64,000 nt of DNA from Chara braunii (GCA_003427395.1 BFEA01000021.1:766453-830452); one strand, 5' to 3'. Shown: positions 36,581 to 47,855, counted from the first letter of the stretch. Translations and numbers: made by a program. Notes: generated by a model from the sequence alone, not told the origin.

Positions 36581-37824
36581 ATGTCTACTCCCATCCATCC
36601 ACCGCACATGAACGATAGTACACCCGAGAAGATTATTGTGGCGCCATTCCTCTCTGAGACGCACATTCAACCAACAATTCTCGTTCAAGCCCTTATGAAC
36701 CATGAGACCATCCTCGCAGCTCTCCTCGCACCAATGCAAGTGCGCCTCGATGCGCTTGGACCTATACAGACCCACTTCAATGCGCTTGTCATTAACGTTA
36801 ACTGCCTCAAGGGATCTCCTCATCGTTCCCCCCACCACTGCCACACTCCATCATCTATCGGCTCCCAGTCCGGTTTCCCACGACTCCAAACACGAATATG
36901 TGGTAGTTCCCCCTCCTCCGCGGCTCAGGCCCAACACTCACCCTCAACAGTGTTGGGTGATGCTACTGCTCAGACCACCTCATCTGTTGCGACACCATTA
37001 TCGGCCCATGCCGTTCTTGCCGCTTTGACGATTACTGTAAGCACTGCTTGCCAGACACCGGCAGCTGGCCAAGCAGACTCATCTACCCATCCCGGTGCTG
37101 CTTTCCAGCTCCCCGCACTAGTCGCTGCATTACGACTCACAATTCTCCCTCCCCCTACCATCTCCTCACTTCCCCCTTCCAAGGTACCCTCCCCGAACCC
37201 TCCACCTCCGACCTTGTGCACCCGTCAAGTGGTTACCTTGGAGGCCACTGTGGCCCAACTCCATGCGAAAATATTTACACTGAGACAGCCTCACCCTTCA
37301 CAAGCTGCTCACTCTTCATCTTCCTTCACTACTCCTACTTCGGTCTTGCAAACTTGTTTCCCTCAACCTGCTCCTCCGCCTCTACCCTCCTACCTCGCCA
37401 CTCCGTCACAACTGCCTGCGACCGTTGTCTCCACCTCAAAATCCGCGGGACCTTTCACCAGCGGCTATGACCCGCATCCTGCTCTCACTTCCACCCGTGA
37501 ACTGACCTCGACTTTTGTCGCCACAGTGCAGGCTCCTCAATCTCTCTCCCTTCGCTGTCAGCACAGCGGTCCCCCCTTGTGTGCCTGTCGAATGTACCCG
37601 ACTATGATGGCACACTTCGCGTGTCACATTGATTGCAGAAAGTCACTCACACGCTGACACTGACGAACACTAGTAAGCAGTTGTGGTGCTCTCTGCTCGC
37701 AATTAAATTGCGAAGCGACGCTCTCATCACTGGGAATACCTATTACACCTATCGTACTCGCACAGGTGAGGCATCCATTTTCGTGGATTTCGCCGCCTTT
37801 CTTCATGACCGCTATGATGCTTGA
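36581..37824 (+). pseudogene. Gag-like remnant of a third LTR element
   Basis: ATG at 36581 opens a 358-codon frame rich in Pro, Ser and Thr, with a short heptad-like stretch (VVTLEATVAQLHAKIFTL) near residues 215-232. After its stop, another frame (37633-37824) reads AIKLRSDALIT, then FVDFAAFLHDRYDA, which resembles the end of a retrotransposon gag core. Disordered N-terminus, coiled coil and gag core in that order are usual for plant gypsy gag proteins. No protease or RT follows. The assignment rests on composition and short motifs. Confidence 0.5.
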
Positions 37825-38509
37825 CATGACACGACCGACGCCTTAGATAGGGTCACCCAAACCCGATGGCCCGGTGTCGCACTTTTTCCCAGTCGGGCCG
37901 CTTCAAGCGACCGGAAAGCCAACAGGCTGTCACGCAGGATTTTCAATGAGGTTGCAATAAATAAAATAAATTAAATAATGCAAATCCCTTCCTGTTGTGT
38001 GCGTCCGGCTTCGAGCGAGACCCTTCAATTGCGGTCTTCACCGGTCCCCGGTCTTAGGAATCTTTTATTTTGATTCGGAACAGCAGAAAATTATACAAAA
38101 TAATAACCATCAAATCATGGGGTGCTATGCATACATCAATTATGTCAATCTGATTTTGAGAACTGTGACAGAATCATCCAAGGAGACAATCATCAGGCAG
38201 AACCATGCAAGAAGCAAGACTGACTGACTCGAGCAACGACAGGAGCAATTGAATGAGGGAAGAATGAGAACTCATAATAGTCTCAGGGAGTACATACGGA
38301 GGAGAGCATGACCAACACCAATCAAGAGCCCTCACTCAACCCTCTGAACTTCTCTTTGTCTCTCACTTTGCTGTCCATCGTTTGGGTTTCTTGCCTTGTC
38401 TTTGTACTCTCTGAGGTTGTGGCTTCTGAATGTACAGCCAGCTGAAGCCTACCAATTCCAAACACTTCCAGCCAAGTCCCATGATACGGAAGTCAAGCAT
38501 GACACAAAA
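37825..38509. other. Non-coding stretch
   Basis: No gene or element terminus recognised. It is presumably 3' flank of the minus-strand gene ending at 38510. Confidence 0.4.
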
Positions 38510-39016
38510 TTATTCCCATAGTGTGGGGAGATAGGGCTGAGAGAAAATACCCCTCCTGAGATGCGGAAACTCAGAGGGCTCGGTCATTGCCTCATAATCA
38601 ATCACTGCCGGCGATCTGTATTTCTTGGCCAAGTCCACCAGACCGCCCCAATAAGAGCCATCAGTAAGATAGTAGGGGACAGGAGTTCCAGGATAATCCG
38701 TGAAGAGCTTAGGGCCGAAACTGTAGACGAGCTTTGTATTACCCTCTAGTCTCTCAGCTTTCCACTGCACATAACCGGCTGCTGCAACCCACACTGGATC
38801 AAAATGTGGATGAACCTCATTCCCTTTCTTTAGATAGATCCGCAGATCTTTGACCGTACTTTCTGCAAACTCTGTGAAAGCAATGAAGATTGACAGATCT
38901 TCTCGCTTGAAACCATCGATTCTGACATATTTGTAGGGAAAGCACTCTTTTAGGGCCAACCGGTTGAGGCTGTCGAGGACCTGCTGGTCAACCGTGATAG
39001 GGTTGATCTCTCTCAT
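38510..39016 (-). CDS. Unrecognised small protein, family X member 1
   Basis: A 168-codon frame from ATG at 39016 to a stop at 38510. The composition is that of a folded globular protein. I do not recognise a domain. It shares a pattern with the plus-strand gene at 39033-40126: FPYKYV/FPFQYE; DLRIYLKKGNE/DMRIYERRGEN; and TDGSYWGGLVDLAKK/VDGSTWEPIVNALRR. The two are therefore probably diverged paralogues. The start is uncertain because an upstream exon may exist; a TGA precedes the frame eight codons upstream. It ends ...YLPTLWE. Confidence 0.55.
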   Translation of the reverse strand: MREINPITVDQQVLDSLNRLALKECFPYKYVRIDGFKREDLSIFIAFTEFAESTVKDLRIYLKKGNEVHPHFDPVWVAAAGYVQWKAERLEGNTKLVYSFGPKLFTDYPGTPVPYYLTDGSYWGGLVDLAKKYRSPAVIDYEAMTEPSEFPHLRRGIFSQPYLPTLWE

Positions 39017-39032
39017 ATGTTCAGGCAGATAG

Positions 39033-40126
39033 CTACCTCAAGATGGAAGGAAAAGGGTCAAGCGGACCATTCGCAGTGAAGTTGACAAGAACGAAGATTC
39101 GCCAACTTACAACCAATTCAAAGTGGAGTACTGGGTTCCAATCGGAAAAGCGAGCACACTAAGAAAATTGTATGCCGACGCCTGGGAAAAAAAATGGAAA
39201 AAAACTCCGGGGCACGAGGAAGAGTATCAACATGTCACAACCGTTGCGTTTTCTTGGATGAGACAAACGAGGACGAATGTCTGCGAGTCCTCCAAAAAGT
39301 TTACCACCGGTCTTGTGATTCCTCTGAAAGTAAGAAAAAATGTGATTCCCGCCCTAGAAAACGGCGTTGGCGCTCAAACACAAAGCCTTTCCGGAGAAGG
39401 GAGCGGGCAGGAGGCTCCCTCATCGAGAGTGTGATGGTTGTCGTCTTTTCGTGAGGAGAACGTATTGCCATGCTGGCCTGTGCATACCACGCTTGACTCC
39501 ATGGAATACATCGCTTAATGATTTGTGCTCTCTGGGTTACGCGCTTCAAATCAACAAGAGTTCTTCATCAATTTTCGACATTGAGCGTGGAGGCGTTTTG
39601 GTCGTCGTAGCATGACCTCGGGCTTTCGGTCCTGACCTTGATGTGACGCTTTTATTGTGACTTTTGTCTTTTACAGTGTGCAGACTTTCCTCTTCTGACA
39701 TACTTCGAAAACATGGATGAGATTTTGGGCTACATTGAAATAAAAGTACCTGAACGACTGACGATCATCACAAAGGGAGGAGCGTTTCCTTTTCAATATG
39801 AGAAAATCTTCAGGATCGTAGCAGGAGGACGGACAATGTTTGTCATCATGGTGAGGTTTACTGATCTCAACATTTTCGACATGCGAATATATGAGCGTCG
39901 GGGTGAAAATTGGATGCGAGGAGATTTTACAATAGCTTATGTAAAAGCTTTAGAAGTTCTTTTCGCCTTGAGACGTACTGTGCTCGGAGCAGGGGGTGAC
40001 ATTGAGGGTTTCTCGTTTTTCATTACGGAGTTTGAAGGTCTGGCTCAACCTCCAATCCCGGCTTGCATGGTGGACGGTTCGACATGGGAACCGATAGTGA
40101 ACGCTCTGCGAAGAGGTTTCTTCTGA
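39033..40126 (+). CDS. Unrecognised small protein, family X member 2 (two exons proposed)
   Basis: Exon 1: an open frame after the stop at 39030-39032 (acceptor or start unclear) up to 39328, ending just before a strong donor GTAAGA (39329). Exon 2 starts after TTTTGTCTTTTACAG at 39677 and runs to the TGA at 40126. The two join in phase 0. Exon 1 is basic and then acidic (TPGHEEEYQH). Exon 2 carries the family pattern FPFQYEKIF, MRIYERRGENW and MVDGSTWEPIVNALRRGFF. An ATG at 39713 would give 137 residues if exon 1 is not used. Function unknown. It lies head to head with member 1 and its 3' part is duplicated downstream. Confidence 0.5.
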
Positions 40127-40427
40127 GGACTTCAACCTTTTAAGACGTTTGGTGACCAGTCTTACGTTTCTGGAATTTTGTGTCATTATGTCGGATTTGT
40201 GAACATTTTCGTGTATAATCATTTCTGATTATTTTTGATTTTCACCAGTTTGAGAGACGAGTCTCGACACTTCCCAAGTTTTGTGGTCGAATGTCAGATT
40301 AGTTGAAATTTGCACACTGTAAAGTATTAACGAAAGCCATGAGTGCCGACCCTGGCTCATGGTCGGTTGTGGTTCGGATGCATCCGACCCAGAGAATAAG
40401 GATACTGTTACGACAACCAAACACAAG

Positions 40428-40660
40428 AGCGTGAAGGGGGAAACTGGATGCTGGAGGATTTTACAGCACCTTATCTGCAAGCTGCAAATATTCTTGTGTC
40501 CTTGAGACGTGTTGTTGTCATGGCTGGGGGACACGTTCAAGGTTTCTTGATTTCCATTACAGGTTTTGAAGGTCTGCCTCAACCTCCTATCTCGGCTTGC
40601 ATTATGCACGGTTCAACATGGGAACCGCTAGTGAACGCTTTTCGAAGAGACTTCTTTTGA
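40428..40660 (+). pseudogene. Partial copy of family X member 2
   Basis: The frame reads GGNWMLEDFTAPYLQAANIL, then MHGSTWEPLVNAFRRDFF and a stop at 40660. This is clearly the C-terminal half of the 39713-40126 protein. The N-terminal half is absent. The homology continues past the stop: GATGTCGGATTTGTGAA and GTCCGATTAGTTGAAATTT match the 3' flank of member 2. The duplicated block is therefore about 39905-40320 copied as about 40437-40830. Confidence 0.75.
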
Positions 40661-41195
40661 AGATTTCAAGTTCGGGACACTTTGGTGACGAGTCTTACGT
40701 TTTTAGAGTTCCGTCAGGATGTCGGATTTGTGAATGTTTTCATAGTGTAGGTTTTTTTAGAAAGACATCTCGACATCTCCAAATTTTTGTGTTAGAATGT
40801 CCGATTAGTTGAAATTTCCACGGAAACTTTTTGGTTAATTATGGACGGTCCGACATACCCTTGCCAAATCTTTGGTTAATGAAAACTTTTGAGCTAACCG
40901 TTACAAATTCACAATATTGGGACCAGATAACTGTTATCAGTTTTACGGCGTACTTCTCATTTGTCTCGACAAGGGTTGTGTGCCTGCTTATGTAGGCTGA
41001 GTGTCTCGCTCTGTTTTTAATTTGTCTTCGTTTTTCAAACTAGTTCTCATGAGTTGTCAATTGTCTTCAAAATCCAGTGAGATCTTTCAAAATAATTATA
41101 AGGTCCTTGGTCACTTCAACATCTGATAATCTGTACAAAGTTTGATTCGGATGTATCCTACGCATTCGTTTGAGCCTTCTCCAATGCCCAATCCT

Positions 41196-41563
41196 GAGAT
41201 GATAATTTCTCTACATAATATGCTCCCCAGCACTTCACTCCGTACGATGCCCGTTTGTTTTGAGAAATGTTTGGTAAAGTGATAATGTACATGCAACCGC
41301 CATCTAATTGAAATTTAAGACTGATGGTTACTAGACTTCTTAAGGGGTTCCCTAGGGTGCACTTTTATTTGTTAACATACATCATTTGATCTCAAAGCAA
41401 GGACAGTGGCGGAGTGGTGGGCAGGATTGGGTAGGGATGTTACAAGTTCATGGTTGCGAGGTCGAACTTGGTGATAACATCTCTGCATAATGCTGCCCAC
41501 CACTTCACTCCGTCCGATGCCCTTTTGTTTTAAGAAAGGTCTGCTAAGCCATAACTGTTCTTG
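41196..41563. repeat. Diverged direct repeat, ~92-bp units
   Basis: 41196-41290 and 41470-41563 share CACTTCACTCCGT, CGATGCCC and TTTGTTTT in the same order and spacing, with a 274-bp offset. There is no gene in 40840-42110 apart from short domain-free frames. Confidence 0.7.
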
Positions 41564-42117
41564 GAATGATAACATATTGGTTAATTTTCCCTCGGAGGGT
41601 GATCCGGGCTATGATCATAAGTTCATCCTTTTGATTGAGTGAACTTCAAGGATATTTAATGAATGACGCACGGTTTATAACATAACGGATTTTCTCCATC
41701 CGAATAATGAAATATTTAATTCGGATATATCCCAGTTTTACTATAAAACTAGCCAACTTGTGTATTATGGATTATATCGAAACATGTGACTCGGATGTAT
41801 CCTACTCATCCTGCTTGTATTTAAAAATGAGCTATTCTTTTCACTCCCATGCACCCTTTAAAGCCTCAACGAAGACCTTTTTTGGGTCACTCATATGCGT
41901 CCCTCACAAGGGGAAACCTTCGATATGCTACGTTCGTACTGACTGTCTGAATGTGTGCCAGTTTAGTTGAGGATTTATCCGTTGAACAGAGACTCTGATC
42001 ATTGTGTATTAATGTATAATGAGCATCTTCTTTCGTCAGCCGTGTATACCTTTCAAGTTTCTCGAACGACAAAAGTACTATTTACAAAATAATGTACTAT
42101 TTTAATGAATAACATGT

Positions 42118-42482
42118 TGTTGGTCCTTCAATAGGCGTCAGTCCGGTAGGTATATAGGCAACCATAGACCACTCGAGTTTTTGAGCCAGAAAAGACTCCT
42201 GAAGAGGCCTGGTGGCGACCGGCCAAAAAGGTGCCGTCGAGTCACGCAGAACACTGCAGCGACAGTGTCGAGGGCGGTGCTTGTTGGTTTCATCTTACGT
42301 TGCCCTTGTTTTTTGCGCTCGGGAGAGAATCAAGAATTTTGTAAAATCGAGCATGGTTTTTTGTCCTGGTGTATTCTTCTTCTTCTTCTTCCTTTCTTCT
42401 TCTTCTTCTTTTTCGTCGCTTCCTTCCCTTTTGCTTTGAGTCTGTTATATCATGGTCAATGACATCAAGAATGCATGTATGA
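42118..42482 (+). repeat. Left pseudo-LTR of the Penelope-like element
   Basis: 365 bp beginning TGTTGGTCCTTCAATAGG and ending AAGAATGCATGTATGA. It matches the right copy at well over 90%. It includes the hammerhead fold and a TTC-rich stretch (42376-42420). Confidence 0.92.
42194..42243 (+). ncRNA. Hammerhead ribozyme, left copy (GAAA box mutated)
   Basis: Stem I GACTC (42194-42198) pairs with GAGTC (42239-42243). Core CTGAAGA (CUGANGA) is at 42199-42205. Stem II: GGCC and GGT pair with ACC and GGCC (42206-42224), with one bulged T and a GGCG loop. The conserved GAAA reads AAAA (42225-42228). Stem III has only two G-C pairs left (AGG/CCG) around a TG loop. Cleavage would be after TC at 42237-42238. 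The G-to-A change in the core should abolish or strongly reduce activity. Confidence 0.82.
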
Positions 42483-42720
42483 ATGTCCTTGCATTCGCAC
42501 AGTAATCGCTGTAGCAATTACACTATAGATGTGTGGTTGTGAGTTCGTCCTAGATATTGACGAGTGGATGTCGACTATTACATTGCATATTTTGCTTCCT
42601 TGTATTGCTTCCTTGTATTGTTTTCTGACCGGTCTGTTTTTTCTTTGCTGTGCTCTTATGCCTGTCGCGGTAGGCAGGTATTCATTTCTCCTTTTTTAGA
42701 TACTTTACGGATCCTCCACC

Positions 42721-44034
42721 ATGTCCAATCCGAATTTCATTCTGGTTCGTAGGTGTTTTACGTGTAATGAGGCAGGCCACTTTTCTTGTGAATGCCTAAG
42801 GAATTATGGAGGAAATGGTTTCCAGGGTGGTTGGAACAACTTTCATGGTGCGCAGAATGGTAATGGTGCTTCGTCGTCTTCCTCTTCTTCCGGCGGCCAA
42901 TGCAATGCGATTGTCCCGGTGCAATCTTCTGGACTGCTGGCGCTTCCCTCTCCTCCGACGAATTCAACAAGTACTGAGATTGTGCCGACGGCTCCGCGAC
43001 AGGGGTGGTGGCGGAGTAACCAGGTGAGATTTAACGAGATGTATGAATGGTGGAGCACTGAGAAGGAAGCTAGGGAGGCGACTCAAAGAGAGAAAGAGTG
43101 GGTGAAGGCTGAGGAAGAGGAAAAAGCTAAGAAAAATCGTGAGGTGGAGGAGAAAAGGAAAGAGAGAAAAAAGTTTCATCAAGAAATGAGTGAGTTGTTG
43201 AGCTCACAACTGAAGGAGATATGTGCGACCATCGTAGGCACTAAAGGAGAGGACAAATCCAAAGAAGAGGAGGTCACTAAGCTGCGACGCAAAAACGAGG
43301 AGTTTCAGAAGAGCATGGAGTCGAAATTGGAGAAGTTGACGCTAGAGAACCAGACATTGAAGAAGAAGGCGAATGAGAGTATGCAGCTGGGGTGTGTAAG
43401 AACGGGGTTAAAACGGAGGGCGGAGGTGTTGGGGAATGAGGCGATGCATTCCACACCGGTGAAACTTTATCATGCGGTTGAACCATCGAGTGAGCTGCAG
43501 AAGTTGAAATCGGCCTACAAGTAGTTATTGGAGGATAATGAGGCTATGCAGGCAGAGATGCGCCTGCTTAAGGAGCTGAAGAATAACGCACAAATAGAGG
43601 TCGTCGAACTGCGGGAGAAGCTGCCAGGGAAGACACCTTGTCCGGAGCGCTCGAACCTTCGGCCTTCCTTCGAAGCCGCTGTGGAAGTGGAGGAATCGGA
43701 TGATGAAGAGGAAACCAACACGACTATATTGATGAAGACCAATACAGGACAGGGTAGAGCATCCCGGATGGTAGCCTTTGAGGAAAAAGCTCTACGAGAG
43801 CTTCGAGGGTTACGAAAAACCGATATTCAAAAGGTATGTGCTGATGAAGGGGTCGATTTTATTACTATTAAGCAGGCGATCGATTCAATTGTTGAGAAGC
43901 GACTTGACAAGGAGTTTGGCCAGGACGAAGTGGAGGGTGATGATAAGAGTGAAGACCTGGTGAGTGATGGTCACACAGGAAAAAATGAGAGTCATGTTAA
44001 TGGGGTGGAAGTGCAAAAGGTGTCTGATTCGTAG
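42721..44034 (+). pseudogene. ORF1: CCHC zinc knuckle, coiled coil, SAP-like protein (one in-frame TAG)
   Basis: ATG at 42721. The frame runs 437 codons to the stop at 44034, with a single in-frame TAG at 43522-43524; coding continues in the same frame after it. Residues 11-24 form a CX2CX4HX4C knuckle (CFTCNEAGHFSCEC). A Gly/Ser-rich linker follows, then a long charged coiled coil (about residues 115-225) and a second one after the TAG. Near residues 355-400, KALRELRGLRKTDIQKVC then IKQAIDSIVEKRL resembles a helix-extension-helix (SAP/HeH-like) DNA-binding fold; this part is inference. It probably binds the element's RNA. It precedes ORF2 by 90 bp. Confidence 0.75.
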
Positions 44035-44124
44035 GGTCTTTTCCCGAGTGCAAACACCACCTGGTTGTGCTTAACTAAATGCACGAGTATTAGGTCATCC
44101 TCTATTTATCTGGTTAATGTCCAA

Positions 44125-45624
44125 ATGGACTCCCTATTTCGTCTCCAGGTCCTCTCTCTGATCTGCTCGAATTATGTGCCATGGTTGGCTAAATTTTGAG
44201 AGTACATTCAAAATCTTTGTGCGATTAGGTTTGACTTCATATCATGTACTGGTCCTCTAGTCTATGCCTTGGTGTCTCCGTGGTGTAAACATGTCTATAT
44301 TGGCTCAACGACGAGGGATCTCCCTACTAGGTGGCGAGAACATGTGTACCGAAGCAGAGAGGGTGGAGTTGTAAACAAAAATCATAAACTCTATCGGTGG
44401 ACTAGGCGTTTTGGTATTGAGAAGTTCGTGGCTGTTCCCCTATGTGTATGTAGCAAGGAAGATGTACTTTTGGTAGAGAATACGCTGATTCGACTGTTCT
44501 CCCCACATCTGAATTCGACAGGAAAAAAACGATCATCAAAAAGAAGGAGGAAAGGTAAGAGGGAGACAACGAGGTTGAAGAAACGGTATATAACTGAGGG
44601 GTTGGAGGTGACGAACACTCAGAGGAAGGGCATCGTTTCCTTTGTTCCGTCGGATGGGCAACAATCATGTAGTATTATTTCTATTTTAAAAAATTATTTT
44701 GACAAAGGGGTGAATTGGTTGGTGATCGAATGTAAAGGGGGAGACGTGTTGTGTGATGGATGGAAACTGGTGAAGCGATGTTTTGGGACGTCGGTGGTCT
44801 CTCTGGAATCAGGTCAGGAGCAAATTAAGAAGGTCAGGGAGTGTTTACGTGGTGGTGCAATTATCCGTTTCAGTAGTATTAATTACTTCTGCTCTTCGTT
44901 GATCCACCTCAAGGAGCCTCTTGCGCTGCTTCTCTCTAATCCTATTCGGCGTAAAAGCATGTATTCTTGGTCCTTCGAAGAATTGGTCTCTGGTTTTAGT
45001 GCGGTTAGATGCTTCTCCGAAAAGCGAACCCGGTTCACGTTACGCGTCATCCTCTCCAATGTTGTAAAGAGATGTTTTGGAATTTCTGTGCGGCAAAGGA
45101 TTGTTGTGAAGCTTGTCTTTGATGAGTCTATCTCTAAGGCAGGGGTTCGAACAGTGGCTGCTGATACTATCCGGTCCCTAAACATTCCCGTAGTGTGGAA
45201 GGAGTTGTTCATTAGAAGGTTTTGCGTTGTGTGGGCCAATAACAGAAGCATGGGAGATCTGTTGCATAATTATCGGAAGACGGCGAGGGTCTCATCTCTG
45301 GTGTGCTGCTAAGACTCTTTTCAAGAAATTTTTCCGTACGAGGATGGACATGTTTCTTTCCGAATCAGTCAAGTGAAATGGTTTCCAGAATGGATGGCAA
45401 ATTCCAGGAATATTCCACGCCCAACGAAAAAAGACACTCTGAGACGTCTGCACAAGTCTTTGTGTGATGCCTTTGTGTCCTTTGCTCCTTTCCCTTCCGA
45501 GATTCTGTTCAACTTCTCCAAAGATAGGATTGCCAAATGCGTTGTAGGTGTTAAGTGTCCACTCGAACTTCCTGCTGTTTGCCCCCCTTCTTATTCTTAT
45601 TTTTCCTCGTCTTCTTCTTCTTCG

Positions 45625-45668
<44 letters not shown>

Positions 45669-47164
45669 CTTTTTCTTCTTCGTCTTCTTCTTCTTTTTCT
45701 TCTTCTTCTTCTTCTTCTTCTTCTTCTTCTTCTTCTTCTTCTTCTTCTCGGACTTTGGAGTCCTCTTTGATCTTGCTTAAGACTCTACCATGTGACGATG
45801 AGTCTGTGCTTAAGATTCGGTCCATTTTGACCGGTTTGGCTTGCTGTGCTATTGACCATAATCCCGGTGATTCCTTTATCTGCTGTCCTGTGGTCTACTT
45901 TGAGGGGTTGAAAAAACTCTTTCTTGAGAACGAAGGCTTTGTGAGGATAGCTTCTGACGAGGAAAAGTTGCTAGAAGACTGCCGAAAGAGGTTCAAGAAG
46001 GGAAATTTTGGTCGTCTAGGTAAGTGGAAGAAATCTGGCTATGTAGGGAAGGCATACGGGATCCCTAAACATGAAGACCCATTTGCCCCTCGTATTTTGA
46101 ACCGGCAAATCTCGCATGCAAAGCCTGAGGGTTGCCGGATGCATCAACGAGATGTTGTGGAGTTTACCTCAGAGGTCACACTTTAACCTTTGAAGTACGC
46201 AAGATTTGGTTCACCGTATGGAAGGCATTAATAAAAGTTTGAGGGAAAATGAATGTGTGGTGGGAGGTTCCTTCGATGTGAAGGAGATGTTTTGCAGTTT
46301 TCCGCATGAATCGATTTTACTTGCGCTAAGATGGGTGACTGAGTTTTGGGATGAAAAACGGTGTACTGGTGTCATGGTGAAACGTAAGGGAAAAGCGGCT
46401 AAACTTCGTCGTGGGCGGACTAATGAAGGATATTTGTCCATTTCCTTTGTTGAGATTGTGGAGTTCATCAAATTTGATTTGGCGAATACGTTCGTTGAGG
46501 TGGGCGGGGTGTAGCTGCGACAGCGCCGACAGGTCATCGGCATACCCATGGGGAAGCTTCGAGTCCGGCTTTGGCATGTCTGCTTTGTGCCTTCTATGAA
46601 TTCCATTTCCTCTTGTCCCTCCGTAAGCTTGTCTCTGGAATCAGATTGGTTGATGATATCTCATTTTTTGTGAAGTACAAAAAGGGGGATGGTAAGTCTA
46701 GGAATAAGGTTGAGTCCTTGACGAGGGGATTCGAACGGTGCTATAATCCCAGGCTGGTACTGGAGCCGACCAGCAATGGTGACTCGTGGGACTTCCTGAG
46801 TTGTGTTATCTATGTACTGGGTTGTAGCTCCATTGGGTGTGTTGCTTTACATCGGAACTTGTGAGCTGTTTTTTAACAAGGTATTGTGTTTCATGCAATT
46901 CAGAATTTTTGTTCCTATTCCTCGAGGCATCAGGAGATGGCTGTTATTCTTTCCTTTCTCCACCGCTGTAGAAATTTGACCAATCTGGTAGGAGCAGAGG
47001 CTGCCTTTCTTTTCTCTTTAAAGGTGGAACTGTGGTATTGTGGTTATCCTGATGAACTGTTTGATAAGGCTCTGGAATGTTTCTCCCGGCGCTTTGGCGG
47101 TGTTTGGTGTAAGTGGGTACAAATGTTTTCCAGGTGGGGGAGGTTGTTCCCCCCACGAATTTGA
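44125..47164 (+). pseudogene. ORF2: GIY-YIG endonuclease plus reverse transcriptase (decayed)
   Basis: ATG at 44125. GIY-YIG domain: LVY (44257-44265), YIG (44296-44304), Arg/His in RWREH, catalytic-type Glu at 44476 (VENT) and Asn at 44512 (HLN); a basic stretch follows. After a long linker comes the RT: a conserved Arg-rich segment around KHEDPFAPRILNRQ, motif A GSFDVKEMFCS (about 46266), motif B QVIGIPMGK (about 46520), motif C RLVDDISFF (about 46642) and a thumb with CGYPDELFDKALECF (about 47035). Lesions: TGA 44197, TAA 45310, a frame change across the T/TTC run at 45590-45750, TAA 46184, TAG 46512, a 1-nt shift near 46558 and TGA 46862. Confidence 0.85.
45605..45749. repeat. Poly(T) and (TTC)n run inside ORF2
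   Basis: A T run (45628-45669) and more than 20 TTC units lie between the endonuclease and RT parts of ORF2. The reading frame changes across it. The smaller TTC runs in both terminal repeats are similar in composition. Confidence 0.93.
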
Positions 47165-47491
47165 TGTGGCATGAGCTAGGGGCCCAATGATCTAGCTGTG
47201 TGTGGTGTTATAACGTGTAGGGGCCCAGTAATCCGACCGTGTGTGGTTCCATGATGAGTAGGGGTCCAGTGAATCAGATCCGGTTGTGTTTCTATGATGA
47301 GTAGGTAGGGCTCGGTGCCCGGGCAGAGGGCCAGTCAAGGGTCAAGTATTCGGACGATTTATCACGGTAGGCCCCTCTGCTCAGTCAGATAGGTACTATG
47401 CGGTCTGTTTCGGATACCTATAGGAGGTGACTATCAGAGAATTTCGCGGGTTGTCTTTTCGGACACCGGTTGGTCCGGCAAGCTTTTTTTG

Positions 47492-47855
47492 TGTTGGTCC
47501 TTCAATAGGCGTCAGTCCGGTAGGCATATAGGCAACCATAGACCACTCGAGTCTTTGAGCCAGCAAAGACTCTTGAAGAGGCCTGGTGGCGACCGGCCGA
47601 AACGGTGCCGTCGAGTCACGCGGAACACTGCAGCGACAGTGTCGAGGGCGGTGCTTGTTGGTTTCATCTTACGTTGCCCTTGTTTTTTGCGCTCATGAGA
47701 GAATCAATAATTTTGTAAACTCGAGCATGGTCTTTGGTCCTGGTGTATTATTCTTCTTCTTCTTCCTTTCTTCTTCTTCTTCTTTTTCATCGCTTCCTTC
47801 CCCTTTGCTCTGAGTCTGTTGTATCACGGTCAATGGCATCAAGAATGCATGTATG
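47492..47855 (+). repeat. Right pseudo-LTR of the Penelope-like element
   Basis: 364 bp, same start and end as the left copy. It is followed by about 50 bp (CCAGCACGTGCTGCTCCCC onward) and a 12-nt A run ending near 47916, which I take as the 3' end of the insertion. Confidence 0.92.
47568..47617 (+). ncRNA. Hammerhead ribozyme, right copy (first core base mutated)
   Basis: Stem I GACTC (47568-47572) with GAGTC (47613-47617). The core reads TTGAAGA where CUGANGA is expected, so only the first base differs. Stem II is GGCC/GGT with ACC/GGCC and a GGCG loop. GAAA is intact (47599-47602). Stem III CGG/CCG closes a TG loop. Cleavage dinucleotide TC is at 47611-47612. The short stem III is typical of retroelement hammerheads. 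Confidence 0.85.
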
